Part shown: piece by piece, positions 8,256 to 16,273 of the stretch
Layout: every line of letters starts with the position of its first letter
How positions within the stretch are numbered: the stretch's first letter is position 1
Source of the DNA: Rhodospirillales bacterium
GTDB taxonomy: Bacteria > Pseudomonadota > Alphaproteobacteria > SMXQ01
Reading direction: 5' to 3'
DNA: 20,156 nt
Assembly: GCA_024638585.1 (NCBI GenBank)
Contig: JAHEKA010000005.1
Location: forward strand, 1-20,156
Notes under the pieces: model-generated
Seen by the model: the letters and a program-made list of their open reading frames with translations, nothing else
The model's database searches: none
What the model was told of the DNA's origin: nothing
Position numbers and translations under genes: made by a program

Positions 8256-9254
8256 ATGTTCTACTTCCTCGTGCGCAGACTGGCGGTGATGGTGCCCACG
8301 CTGTTCGTGATCAGCGCCCTTATCTTCATCATCATCCAGCTTCCGCCCGGCGATTACCTCTCCACCCTGGTCAGCGAGCTCGAGGCCCAGGGCGAAAACG
8401 TCGACCAGGAAAAGCTCGATTTCCTGCGCCAGCAATACGGCCTCGACCGACCGGTGCTGGATCAGTACGCCCTGTGGCTGAAGGGGATGCTGCAAGGTGA
8501 TTTCGGCTACTCCTTCGAGCACAATCAGCCGGTCGTCCAAGTGGTGGGCGACCAAGTCCTGCTGTCGGTGATCATCGCTTTCGCGACCATCCTGTTCACC
8601 TGGGTCGTCGCGTTTCCCATCGGCGTCTATTCCGCGACCCATCAGTACTCGGCCGCCGATCACACGCTGACCTTCATCGGCTTCCTGGGGTTGGCAACGC
8701 CCAACTTCCTGTTGGCCCTGATCCTGATGTACTTGGCGAACGTCTATTTCGGCACCTCCATTGGCGGCCTGATGGACCCGAAATACCTGGACCAACCGTG
8801 GACCTGGGGAAAACTGGTCTCCATTCTGGAACACCTCTGGGTGCCGGTCATCGTCATCGGCACATCGGGCACCGCGACCTTGATCCGCAGGCTGCGGGCG
8901 AACCTATTGGATGAGCTGCAAAAGCCCTATGTCGTGACCGCGCGGGCCAAGGGGCTTTCGGAAACTCGGCTGTTGCTGAAATATCCGATGCGGGTCGCGC
9001 TCAATCCGTTCATCGCCGATATCGGCAACCTCCTGCCGGCGCTGCTGTCGAGTGCCGCCATCGTTTCCGTTGTGCTGTCGTTGCCGACCACGGGTCCGCT
9101 TCTGCTGAAGGCCCTGCAAAGCCAGGACATGTACCTGGCGGGCTTCCTCCTCATGGTTTTGTCGCTGCTGACGGTGATCGGCATGTTTCTCTCGGACATC
9201 GCGCTCGCCGCGCTGGATCCGCGGATCCGCTTGACCGGGGGCCGCCTGAGATGA
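8256..9254 (+). CDS. Peptide ABC importer permease, DppB/OppB/YejB type
   Basis: A 332-residue inner-membrane subunit forming half of the translocation channel. Hydrophobic helices lie near 9-28, 102-122, 138-160, 193-210, 258-275 and 294-316. The N-terminal pattern (MFYFLVRRLAVMVPTLFVIS, then PPGDY and RQQYGLDRPVLDQY) is characteristic of DppB-like permeases. The ATPase-docking EAA loop is at about 228-248 (ARAKGLSETRLLLKYPMRVA). The start at 8256 is preceded by AGGAAGAGG within the end of the binding-protein gene, so translation is probably coupled. Its stop overlaps the next start by ATGA at 9251-9254. Nothing is missing. Confidence 0.94.
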   Translation: MFYFLVRRLAVMVPTLFVISALIFIIIQLPPGDYLSTLVSELEAQGENVDQEKLDFLRQQYGLDRPVLDQYALWLKGMLQGDFGYSFEHNQPVVQVVGDQVLLSVIIAFATILFTWVVAFPIGVYSATHQYSAADHTLTFIGFLGLATPNFLLALILMYLANVYFGTSIGGLMDPKYLDQPWTWGKLVSILEHLWVPVIVIGTSGTATLIRRLRANLLDELQKPYVVTARAKGLSETRLLLKYPMRVALNPFIADIGNLLPALLSSAAIVSVVLSLPTTGPLLLKALQSQDMYLAGFLLMVLSLLTVIGMFLSDIALAALDPRIRLTGGRLR

Positions 9255-10426
9255 GCGACAACCGCGCCCCGGCACCGACGCCACTCCGCCACTACGTATC
9301 GGACGCGCCGTTCGATCCTGCCGAGACGGAAGAGATTTCGGCCGAACAGGAACGGCTCTCCACCTCGAGCGGCTGGCGCCTCATGTGGCTCAAGCTCAAG
9401 CGCCACCGGCTCGCGGTCTATTCGGGCTATGTGCTGATCGTGCTCTATGGCTCAATCCTGATCAGCGAGTTCCTGGCCCCCTACAGCCTGACCCACCGCC
9501 ACACCGACTTCATCTACGCGCCGCCCCAGGGGATCCACCTGTTCCATGACGGCAAGCTGTCCGCCCCCTTTACCTACGGCTTGAATTACCGCCTCAACAT
9601 GGAGAACCTGCGCCGCGAATACACCGTCGATGAAAGCCGGCGCTATCCCGTCCGTTACCTCTGCCGGGGCGACAGTTACGACTTCTGGGGATTGTTCGAA
9701 TCCGATCTCCACCTGTTCTGTCCGGGCGAGGGCGGCACCCTGTTCCTGTTCGGCACCGACCGGCTGGGCCGCGATCTGTTTTCCAGGATCATTTACGGGG
9801 CACGGATTTCCCTCACCGTCGGACTGTTCGGGATCATTTTTTCGATGGTGCTGGGCATCATCTTCGGGGGACTTGCGGGCTATTACGGCGGCATCGTCGA
9901 TTCGGTCGTCCAAAGGCTGATCGAGATCATCCGCTCCTTCCCGGAACTGCCGCTCTGGATGGCGTTGTCGGCGGCCCTCCCGGTCACCTGGAGCCCGATC
10001 CTGATCTATTTCGGCATCACCCTGATCCTCGGCCTGATCGATTGGACCGGCCTCGCCCGGGCGGTGCGCTCCAAATTCCTGGCCTTGCGCGAAGAAGACT
10101 TCACCGCGGCGGCGGAACTGATGGGAGCCAAGCCCAGTCGCATCATCGGCCGCCATCTCGTCCCCAATTTCACCAGCCACCTGATCGCCTCGGCAACGTT
10201 GTCGATCCCGTCGATGATCCTGGGCGAGACGGCGCTGAGCTTCCTCGGCCTCGGCCTCAGGCCGCCGGTCACAAGCTGGGGCGTATTGTTGTCCGAGGCC
10301 CAGAGCATCAACGCCGTGGCGCTTTATCCCTGGCTGATGATCCCCGGCCTGGCCGTGGTGGTCGTGGTACTGACCTTCAATTTCCTGGGCGACGGCCTGC
10401 GCGACGCGGCCGACCCCTATCATTGA
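9251..10426 (+). CDS. Peptide ABC importer permease, DppC/OppC/YejE type
   Basis: The second channel subunit, 391 residues. It has a long polar cytoplasmic N-terminus (1-45), a first helix near 56-75, then a periplasmic segment of about 85 residues (80-165), longer than in DppC and more like YejE. That segment has two cysteines (C138, C157) that could form a disulfide. The conserved FGTDRLGRDLFSR block (167-179) follows, with helices near 186-210, 235-262, 310-328 and 360-380. The EAA loop is at about 287-306 (AAELMGAKPSRIIGRHLVPN). GETALSFLGLGLRPP is the usual C-terminal signature. It ends the importer operon; no clean terminator follows, only the structured leader of the next cluster. Confidence 0.94.
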   Translation: MSDNRAPAPTPLRHYVSDAPFDPAETEEISAEQERLSTSSGWRLMWLKLKRHRLAVYSGYVLIVLYGSILISEFLAPYSLTHRHTDFIYAPPQGIHLFHDGKLSAPFTYGLNYRLNMENLRREYTVDESRRYPVRYLCRGDSYDFWGLFESDLHLFCPGEGGTLFLFGTDRLGRDLFSRIIYGARISLTVGLFGIIFSMVLGIIFGGLAGYYGGIVDSVVQRLIEIIRSFPELPLWMALSAALPVTWSPILIYFGITLILGLIDWTGLARAVRSKFLALREEDFTAAAELMGAKPSRIIGRHLVPNFTSHLIASATLSIPSMILGETALSFLGLGLRPPVTSWGVLLSEAQSINAVALYPWLMIPGLAVVVVVLTFNFLGDGLRDAADPYH

Positions 10427-10438
10427 GACGGATTCAGT

Positions 10439-10483
10439 GCCCCTGACCCGTGACATAATTGTTGACCCCTATCGGGTCGGGGC
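10439..10483 (+). other. Leader with two competing hairpins between importer and glycan clusters
   Basis: GCCCC-T-GACCCG (10439-10450) can pair with CGGGTCGGGGC (10473-10483), an 11-bp stem with one bulged T and a 22-base loop. A second TGACCC (10463-10468) can instead pair its GACCC with the same GGGTC (10474-10478) around a 5-base loop. The two structures exclude each other. No T-run follows, so simple termination is not supported; an attenuator or double-site operator is possible. Confidence 0.4.
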
Positions 10484-10490
10484 GTGTATC
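10462..10490 (+). promoter_or_regulatory. Candidate promoter for the glycosyltransferase cluster
   Basis: TTGACC (10462-10467, five of six matches to the sigma-70 -35 box) is followed after 17 bases by TGTATC (10485-10490, a weak -10). The -35 overlaps the second arm of the hairpin pair at 10439-10483, so a protein bound to the palindrome could block it. A start near 10497 would leave a leader of about 50 bases before the GTG at 10550. Confidence 0.35.
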
Positions 10491-10549
10491 GTTACGCCTG
10501 TCTTTGGGCAAGCCGCCGCATTGGCCCGGCGCGATCTTGGGGTAAGCGC

Positions 10550-11752
10550 GTGACACATCAGCATCGCATCCTGATGTACAGCCATGACAGTTTCGGCCTC
10601 GGCCATCTGCGGCGCTGCATGGCGATCGCCAATCGGCTGGTGGCCAAGCACAAGGGCCTGTCGGTTCTGATCCTGTCCGGGTCACCGATCATCGGCAGCT
10701 TCAATTTCCGGGCCCGGGTCGATTTCGTCCGCATCCCTGGCATGATCAAGCTGAGGAACGGCGAATACACCTCCCTCAAGCTGCATATCAGCCCGGACCA
10801 GACCCTGCAGCTGCGCCGCGACATCATCTATCACACTGCCCATGCCTTCGACCCGGACATCTTCATCGTCGACAAGGAGCCTCTCGGCCTCCAGGGTGAG
10901 GTGGGCGACACCCTCAAGATGCTGAAGAACCGGGGCACCTCCCTGGTGCTGGGCTTGCGCGACGTGATGGACGATCCCCGTCTGCTCTCCACCGAGTGGA
11001 CCAGAAAGCGCGCGATGCCCGCCCTGGCCGACCTCTATGACGAGATCTGGATTTACGGCCTCAAGGAGATCTACAAGCCGCTGACAGGTCTCGATATTCC
11101 TCCCACGGTCCTCGACAGATCGGTCTATACCGGTTACCTGCGCCGGAACCTGCCGGTGAGCCGTCCCCAGGTGCGGCCGCAGGACCTGATGGACGAACCC
11201 TATATCCTGGTCACCCCGGGCGGCGGCGGCGACGGCGAGGCGCTGGTGGACTGGGTGCTGCGCGCCTATGAAACCGATGCCACCCTGCCCCATCCGGCGC
11301 TGGTCGTGTTCGGCCCGTTCATGGCGGCGGGGGCACGGGACGGCTTCTATGAACGGATCAAGAAGCTCGACCGGGTGCGCGCGATCACCTTCAACCCCGG
11401 CTTTGAATCCCTGCTGGCGGAGGCCAAGGGCGTGGTCGCGATGGGCGGCTATAACACCTTCTGCGAAATCCTGTCCTTCGATCGGCCGTCGCTGCTGGTG
11501 CCGCGTACCGTGCCGCGCCGGGAGCAGCTGATCCGGGCCGAACAGGCGGCGCGGCTGGGACTGGCCCAAATTCTTGCCGACGACGGCACCCACGATCCCG
11601 CGGCCATGTCGCGGGCCATTCGTGCCCTGGCGGAACAACCAACGCCGTCCTCGGTCAAGATCCCGGGCTTGCTTGACGGGCTGGACGTCGTCGATGAACT
11701 CGCGACCGGCCTGCTTGAGCGGCCGGCGCCACGCATCCGGACCATCGTCTGA
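10550..11752 (+). CDS. MurG/GT28-like glycosyltransferase (first of two paralogues)
   Basis: A 400-residue GT-B-fold enzyme, probably moving a sugar from a nucleotide sugar onto a glycan or lipid acceptor. The N-terminal half starts with ILMYSHDSFGLGHLRRCMAI (7-26), the GxGHxxR acceptor-side loop of this group. The C-terminal half has the strand-loop LVTPGGGGDG (220-229) and donor-site block AMGGYNTFCEILSF (297-310), followed by RREQLIRAEQAARLGL, as in MurG-type C-domains. I chose GTG at 10550 because GGGGTAAG lies just upstream and homology begins there. The frame stays open to 10484, but the extra 22 residues look non-coding. The same architecture recurs in the gene at 14267. It is first of four glycosyltransferase genes on this strand. 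Donor and acceptor are unknown. Confidence 0.88.
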   Translation: MTHQHRILMYSHDSFGLGHLRRCMAIANRLVAKHKGLSVLILSGSPIIGSFNFRARVDFVRIPGMIKLRNGEYTSLKLHISPDQTLQLRRDIIYHTAHAFDPDIFIVDKEPLGLQGEVGDTLKMLKNRGTSLVLGLRDVMDDPRLLSTEWTRKRAMPALADLYDEIWIYGLKEIYKPLTGLDIPPTVLDRSVYTGYLRRNLPVSRPQVRPQDLMDEPYILVTPGGGGDGEALVDWVLRAYETDATLPHPALVVFGPFMAAGARDGFYERIKKLDRVRAITFNPGFESLLAEAKGVVAMGGYNTFCEILSFDRPSLLVPRTVPRREQLIRAEQAARLGLAQILADDGTHDPAAMSRAIRALAEQPTPSSVKIPGLLDGLDVVDELATGLLERPAPRIRTIV

Positions 11753-11820
11753 GAACGCGCTGCCCCGGATTTGCCGCGGCACGGTATGTGAACATCCCAT
11801 CGGTGGACGGAAATTTGGCA

Positions 11821-13089
11821 ATGGCGCGCAAAATCGCATTCGTCCTCAAGGGCTATCCGCGCCTGTCGGAGACCTTTATTGCCCAGGAAATCCGGGCGCT
11901 GGAGCGGCTCGGGCTGGACATCACGATCTATTCCCTGCGCCACCCGACCGACACCCGGAGCCATCCGGTGCACGGCGAGATCAAGGCCGCCGTGCATTAC
12001 CTGCCGGAATACCTGGGTGACGCCCCGGGCCGGGTCGGCGCCGGGTTGGGCCGGGTGATCCTGCGCCCCGGCTTTTGGCGGGCGGCGGGCGTCTGGCTGC
12101 ACGATCTCGCGCGGGACGGATCCGCGAACCGGGTGCGCCGCTTCGGCCAGGCCTGCGTCTTGGCCGCGGAACTGCCCGATGACATCGGCCGACTGCACGC
12201 CCATTTCCTGCACACCCCGGCCTCGGTCACGCGATACGCGGCGCTGATGCGGGGGATCGCCTTCTCGGTCTCGGCCCATGCCGTCGATATCTGGACGACG
12301 CCGGACTGGGAGAAGCGCGAAAAGCTTCGCGCCGCCGCCTTCTGTGTCACCTGCACCGAATATGGACGCGATCATCTTGCGGATCTGGCCGGCGAAACCG
12401 GGAAGGTAACCCTGAACTATCACGGGTTGGACCTTGAACGGTTCGTATCGGGCGGCCCGGCGCGGGAGCCCGACCGCGACGGTTCGGATGCGGAACAGAC
12501 GGTGGAAATCCTCAGCGTCGGCCGGGCGGTGGAAAAGAAAGGGTTCGATGTCCTCCTCGACGCACTTGCGCGACTGGATGGGGGCCTCCACTGGCGCTTC
12601 ACCCATATCGGCGGGGACGCGGGGCTGGAGACCCTGAAAGCCCAAGCAAGCGAGCTGGGAATAACCGGACATGTGCGCTTTCTCGGCGCCCAGGCCTTCG
12701 ATCAAGTGCTGGCGGCCTACCAAGAGGCGGACCTCTTCGTCCTACCCTGCCGCATCGCCGGTAACGGCGACCGCGACGGGTTGCCCAACGTGCTTCTGGA
12801 AGCCCAGAGCCAGGGCCTGGCCGTGATCTCCACCACCGTGTCCGCGGTGCCCGAGCTGATCGTGCATAATGAGACCGGCCAACTGGTCCCACCCGAGGAT
12901 CCGGCTGCCCTGGCGGCGGCAATCGCGGACCTCATCCGCGACCCGGCGCTGCGCGGGCGATTCGGTGCCGCCGGTTCGCGCCGGGTGCGCGAAGCTTTTT
13001 CGCAAACCGGCCAGATCGGCGCGCTTGCCGCACTTTTCGGGATCGAAGCCCACAGGTCGGTGCCGGCGTCAAGCCAAGCGGCCGAATAG
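11821..13089 (+). CDS. Glycosyltransferase family 4 protein (WcaL-like)
   Basis: A 422-residue retaining GT-B enzyme. The N-terminus KIAFVLKGYPRLSETFIAQE (4-23) is the hallmark of the colanic-acid WcaL/AmsK-like subgroup. LHAHFLHTPA (125-134) and FSVSAHAVDIW follow. The GT4 C-domain has the donor-binding VGRAVEKKGFDVLLDA (233-248) and the acidic motif DGLPNVLLEAQSQG (319-332), where D319 and E327 occupy the E-x7-E positions (first Glu conservatively Asp). ATG 11821 is preferred: GGACGG lies 10 bases upstream and MARKIAF matches the family start. A GTG at 11788 would add 11 residues. It lies 68 bases after the preceding gene and 2 bases before the next, so it is part of one transcript. The role is polysaccharide or glycolipid assembly. 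Confidence 0.9.
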   Translation: MARKIAFVLKGYPRLSETFIAQEIRALERLGLDITIYSLRHPTDTRSHPVHGEIKAAVHYLPEYLGDAPGRVGAGLGRVILRPGFWRAAGVWLHDLARDGSANRVRRFGQACVLAAELPDDIGRLHAHFLHTPASVTRYAALMRGIAFSVSAHAVDIWTTPDWEKREKLRAAAFCVTCTEYGRDHLADLAGETGKVTLNYHGLDLERFVSGGPAREPDRDGSDAEQTVEILSVGRAVEKKGFDVLLDALARLDGGLHWRFTHIGGDAGLETLKAQASELGITGHVRFLGAQAFDQVLAAYQEADLFVLPCRIAGNGDRDGLPNVLLEAQSQGLAVISTTVSAVPELIVHNETGQLVPPEDPAALAAAIADLIRDPALRGRFGAAGSRRVREAFSQTGQIGALAALFGIEAHRSVPASSQAAE

Positions 13090-13091
13090 TC

Positions 13092-14267
13092 ATGCGGATA
13101 GCCTTTTACGCGCCCTTGAAGACCCCCGATTCCCCGGTTCCAAGCGGCGACCGGCGCATCGCCCGGCTCTTGATTCGCGCCCTTGAAGCGCGGGGCCATG
13201 AGGTCACCCTGCTGAGCCGCTTCCGCGCGTTCGAAAGCGGCGATACGGCACGGGCGCAGCGCCTTAGGGACATCGGCCTGCGCCTCGGCGCCCGCGCGGC
13301 CCGCCGCCTCACATCTTTGCCAGCCGACCTGCGCCCGGGGGCGATATTCACCTATCACGTCTATGACAAGGCGCCGGACTGGATCGGCCCCCAGGTGGCG
13401 GCGACACTCGACATCCCTTACCTGATCTGCGAGGCCTCCCTCAACGGCGCGCGTGCCATTGGGGCGCTCGAAATCGGCCATAGAGGAGCCAAGGCGGCGA
13501 TCACCGCGGCGGACGCGATCTTGCAGCTCAACCCCGCGGACCGCAAAGAGGTCGCGGCCGTCCTGAAACCCGGGGCCGCGATCTGCCCGCTTGCGCCCTT
13601 CCTCGAAGATGCGGATCTTCCGACTCCCGTCCAAGCACCGTCCCGCGGAGCGGCCAGAGCAAGTCTCGCCAAGGCCCGGGACCTGGAAACCGAAGTGCCG
13701 TGGTTGCTGTCGGTCGCCATGATGCGCCCCGGTGACAAGCTCGCCAGCTATCGGATCCTTGCCGAGGCCCTCGCCCGTCTCACCGACCGGCCCTGGCGGC
13801 TTCTGGTGGCGGGCGGCGGGGCGGCCCGCGCCGAGGTCGAGGCCGCTTTCCGCCCTTTGGGCCGGGATCGGATCCGGTTCCTCGGCCTCCGTGAGGGCAA
13901 CGCGTTGGCGGAACTTTACGCGGCCTGCGACATCTTCGCCTGGCCCGCCGTGAACGAGGCGCTGGGCATGGCCATCCTGGAAGCACAGGCCGCCGGCCTG
14001 CCGGTGGTGGCCGGCGGTCACGGTGCCGTCGGGACCATCATTGAGGATGGCGTGACCGGGTTGCTGGCACCGGTTGGCGACCCGGCCGCCTTTGCCGACG
14101 CTCTTGCGCAGCTGCTGGCCGCACCCGAGCGGGCCGCCGAGATGGGTCGGACGGCACGCACCAAGGTACACCACCACCACGGCATCGAACCCGCCTCCGA
14201 AGCGTTGGAGACCGCGCTGTCCGCGGCTCGCCGGTGCCGCGCGAGCCGGGTCCGGGAGACCGCCTGA
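13092..14267 (+). CDS. Glycosyltransferase family 4 protein
   Basis: A 391-residue GT-B enzyme. The N-domain starts MRIAFYAPLKTPDSPVPSGD (1-20), with RRIARLLIRALEARGHEVTL after it, a pattern of sugar transferases acting on exported glycans. The C-domain has LLSVAMMRPGDKLASYRILA (205-224), LLVAGGG (237-243), RIRFLGL and the catalytic-region E-x7-E motif (E289, E297 in NEALGMAILEAQ). The ATG is 2 bases past the previous stop; the stop TGA shares a base with the next ATG (TGATG at 14265-14269). A run of four histidines (360-363) lies in the C-terminal part and looks incidental. The specific linkage cannot be assigned. Confidence 0.88.
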   Translation: MRIAFYAPLKTPDSPVPSGDRRIARLLIRALEARGHEVTLLSRFRAFESGDTARAQRLRDIGLRLGARAARRLTSLPADLRPGAIFTYHVYDKAPDWIGPQVAATLDIPYLICEASLNGARAIGALEIGHRGAKAAITAADAILQLNPADRKEVAAVLKPGAAICPLAPFLEDADLPTPVQAPSRGAARASLAKARDLETEVPWLLSVAMMRPGDKLASYRILAEALARLTDRPWRLLVAGGGAARAEVEAAFRPLGRDRIRFLGLREGNALAELYAACDIFAWPAVNEALGMAILEAQAAGLPVVAGGHGAVGTIIEDGVTGLLAPVGDPAAFADALAQLLAAPERAAEMGRTARTKVHHHHGIEPASEALETALSAARRCRASRVRETA

Positions 14268-15481
14268 TGGCGCCGGGCCGGGTCCTGATCTTCGTCCAGC
14301 ACCTGCGCGGCATCGGCCATCTCCAGCGGTCCGCCGTCCTCGCCCGGGCGATGGCGGCCGATGGTCTTTCGGTGGAGATGATCTCCGGCGGCATGCCGGT
14401 CGCCGGCATCGAGCTTGCGGACATTCCCCTGCATCAGCTTCCTCCGGTGCGCAGTCCCGATGACAGCTACACCCGCCTGGTGGACGCGGACGGCAGGTCG
14501 GCGGACGCTGATCTCCACCGCCGGCGCATCGAAACCCTGCTCGACACGTTCAAGGCAGTGCAACCCGATATCGTGATGGTCGAGATGTTTCCCTTCGGGC
14601 GTAGTCAGATCGCCCAGGAGTTTATTGCCCTGATCGAGGCCGCCCGGGCGGCGCGTCCCCGACCCTGGATCGTTTCCTCGGTGCGCGACATCATCGCCAC
14701 CAAGCGCAGTGCCGCACGCTATGAGGAAATGGCGGACCAGGTGATGCGTTGGTTCGATGCGGTCCTGGTCCATGGCGATCCGAACCTCTTGCCCTTGGAG
14801 GACAGCTTCCCGCCGGCCGGCCGGATCGCGGATTTGCTCCATTACACGGGCTATGTGCTGTCCCCCGCACCGGTGCAGGAGGCGCCGGCCGGTCCCGACC
14901 GGGAGGGCGAGGTGTTGGTTTCGGCAGGCGGCGGAGCCTTCGGCGCGGCGCTAATGTGGGCGGCACTGGAAGCGCGCGCTGATCCGGCGCTCGACCCGGC
15001 GCTGGCCCAAGCCCCCTGGCGGCTGCTGACCGGGCCCAATATCGCCGATGATGAAGCCAAGCGCCTGCTGGCCCAGGCCGGCCCCAACGTCACGATCGAG
15101 CGCATGCGACCCGATTTCCGGCGGCTTCTGGCTCAGGCACGGGCGAGCGTTTCGCAATGCGGCTACAACACTTCGATGGAAGTGATGGCGGCAAGAACGC
15201 CCGCCGTCCTGGTGCCCTTCGGCCAGGGCCGCCAGACCGAGCAGAACCGCCGTGCCGCCGCGCTTACCGGACTGGACCGGGTCGAGATGGTGGCGGAAGC
15301 GAAACTCGACGGCGCCACCCTCGCCAGGGCGCTCAACCGGACCGCGGCGCGCAGCCCTGCCGCCCATGCGGCCGAGACCGCCATCGATATGTCCGGCGCC
15401 GCCACCACGGCCCGCCTGATGAGCCGCTGGCTTTCCGGGCGGCGCCGGGAAAGGGTCGGAAAAGCCACCTCCTCCGCCTGA
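14267..15481 (+). CDS. MurG/GT28-like glycosyltransferase (second paralogue)
   Basis: A 404-residue GT-B enzyme of the same type as the gene at 10550. It has the N-terminal loop LIFVQHLRGIGHLQRSAVLA (7-26), strand EVLVSAGGGAFG (215-226) and donor-site block SQCGYNTSMEVMAA (296-309), then PFGQGRQTEQNRRAAAL. The frame is open from 14234, but ATG 14267 is chosen because it makes a TGATG overlap with the preceding stop, has GGGAG just upstream, and starts where the family begins. Overlap implies translational coupling, so the enzymes are probably made in fixed ratio. The two paralogues flank two GT4 enzymes, suggesting successive additions of related sugars. The C-terminus (390-404) is basic. Confidence 0.88.
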   Translation: MAPGRVLIFVQHLRGIGHLQRSAVLARAMAADGLSVEMISGGMPVAGIELADIPLHQLPPVRSPDDSYTRLVDADGRSADADLHRRRIETLLDTFKAVQPDIVMVEMFPFGRSQIAQEFIALIEAARAARPRPWIVSSVRDIIATKRSAARYEEMADQVMRWFDAVLVHGDPNLLPLEDSFPPAGRIADLLHYTGYVLSPAPVQEAPAGPDREGEVLVSAGGGAFGAALMWAALEARADPALDPALAQAPWRLLTGPNIADDEAKRLLAQAGPNVTIERMRPDFRRLLAQARASVSQCGYNTSMEVMAARTPAVLVPFGQGRQTEQNRRAAALTGLDRVEMVAEAKLDGATLARALNRTAARSPAAHAAETAIDMSGAATTARLMSRWLSGRRRERVGKATSSA

Positions 15482-15490
15482 GCGGACCGA

Positions 15491-15519
15491 TTGTGCACGA
15501 GCCGGAGAGTGCATATATT
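15491..15519 (+). promoter_or_regulatory. Candidate sigma-70 promoter for the methyltransferase gene
   Basis: TTGTGC (15491-15496) is followed by exactly 17 bases and then TATATT (15514-15519), a five-of-six -10 box standing out in GC-rich sequence. It lies in the 96-bp gap after the fourth glycosyltransferase gene and would give a leader of about 50 bases before the ATG at 15578. Confidence 0.5.
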
Positions 15520-15577
15520 TCCCCGGCTGATGACGGCATACTGCGATCGGCGTCGAACCACGCACCCGGGGACTTTT

Positions 15578-16273
15578 ATGGTCAAGACACTCAATCCCGT
15601 CAGCAAGGCGGTCTACACCCTGATCAAGGACGGCTCGCTCAAGACCGGCATCTTCGACAAGAAGATGTTCAGCGTCTATCCGTTCCAGTTTTCTCCCCAG
15701 CAATTGATCTTCCTCACCCAGTGCGTAGAACAAGTGGCGGAGGTAGACGGCTGTTGCGCCGAGGTGGGCTGCAACCGCGGCTACACGACGGCGTTCCTCA
15801 ACCGGTTCATGGCGGAAAGCGGACTCAAGAAGCCCTACTTCGCCATCGATACCTTCTCCGGCTTCATCGCCGATCACGTGGATCATGAGGTCGAGGCGCG
15901 GGGCAAGAGCGAATCGATCCGCTTCAAGATGGCCGACAACAAGAAAACCTGGTTCGACCGCTCCATGGAGGTGACCGGGATCGACGGCCTGACCGCCATC
16001 CAGGCCGATGCCGCGACCTTCGACTATGCTTCTATCGGCCCCATCGCCTTCTGCCTGCTGGATGTCGACCTCTACGTGCCGATCGCCGAGGCCCTGCCCG
16101 ACATCTTCGAAAACGTGGCGCCGGGCGGCATCATCGTGGTCGACGATTGCGCACCCGATCAGGCCTGGGACGGCGCCCTGCAGGCCTATGACGAGTTCGT
16201 GGCGGCGCGCAACCTGCCCCACGACGTCCGTCATCACAAGCTCGGCGTCATCGAAAAACCGGCCGGCGCCTAA
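15578..16273 (+). CDS. TylF/MycF-type SAM-dependent methyltransferase
   Basis: A 231-residue class I methyltransferase, likely acting on a sugar hydroxyl given its place at the end of a glycosyltransferase cluster. Motif I is AEVGCNRGYT (61-70, SAM-binding E-x-G-x3-G). DTFSGF (91-96), LLDVDLY (160-166) and GGIIVVDD (183-190) are the string of motifs seen in macrocin O-methyltransferase (TylF) relatives; the acidic residues in the last two bind the metal in that family. The start is ATG 15578 with CGGGGA upstream. A TTG-initiated extension to 15491 would run through the promoter candidate and is rejected. The stop overlaps the stop of the convergent gene (CTAA, 16270-16273). No signal peptide, so cytoplasmic. 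Confidence 0.88.
   Translation: MVKTLNPVSKAVYTLIKDGSLKTGIFDKKMFSVYPFQFSPQQLIFLTQCVEQVAEVDGCCAEVGCNRGYTTAFLNRFMAESGLKKPYFAIDTFSGFIADHVDHEVEARGKSESIRFKMADNKKTWFDRSMEVTGIDGLTAIQADAATFDYASIGPIAFCLLDVDLYVPIAEALPDIFENVAPGGIIVVDDCAPDQAWDGALQAYDEFVAARNLPHDVRHHKLGVIEKPAGA

Noticed and set aside
7554..8834. A 426-codon minus-strand frame across the binding protein and first permease
   Set aside because: Spans two well-identified plus-strand genes and their junction; composition is shadow-like.
10439..10483. Intrinsic terminator after the importer operon
   Set aside because: The stem is strong, but no T-run follows, and the region overlaps a promoter-like box, so it is reported as a structured leader instead.
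12717..14180. A 487-codon minus-strand frame across the two GT4 genes
   Set aside because: Antisense shadow typical of GC-rich coding DNA; no motif, and the plus-strand glycosyltransferase motifs explain the region.
14156..14183. Run of four His codons in the third glycosyltransferase, considered as a metal site
   Set aside because: A short CAC run in a variable C-terminal helix region; no other metal-site context.
15491..15577. A TTG-initiated extension of the methyltransferase
   Set aside because: The extension overlaps the promoter candidate, and ATG 15578 has its own ribosome binding site.
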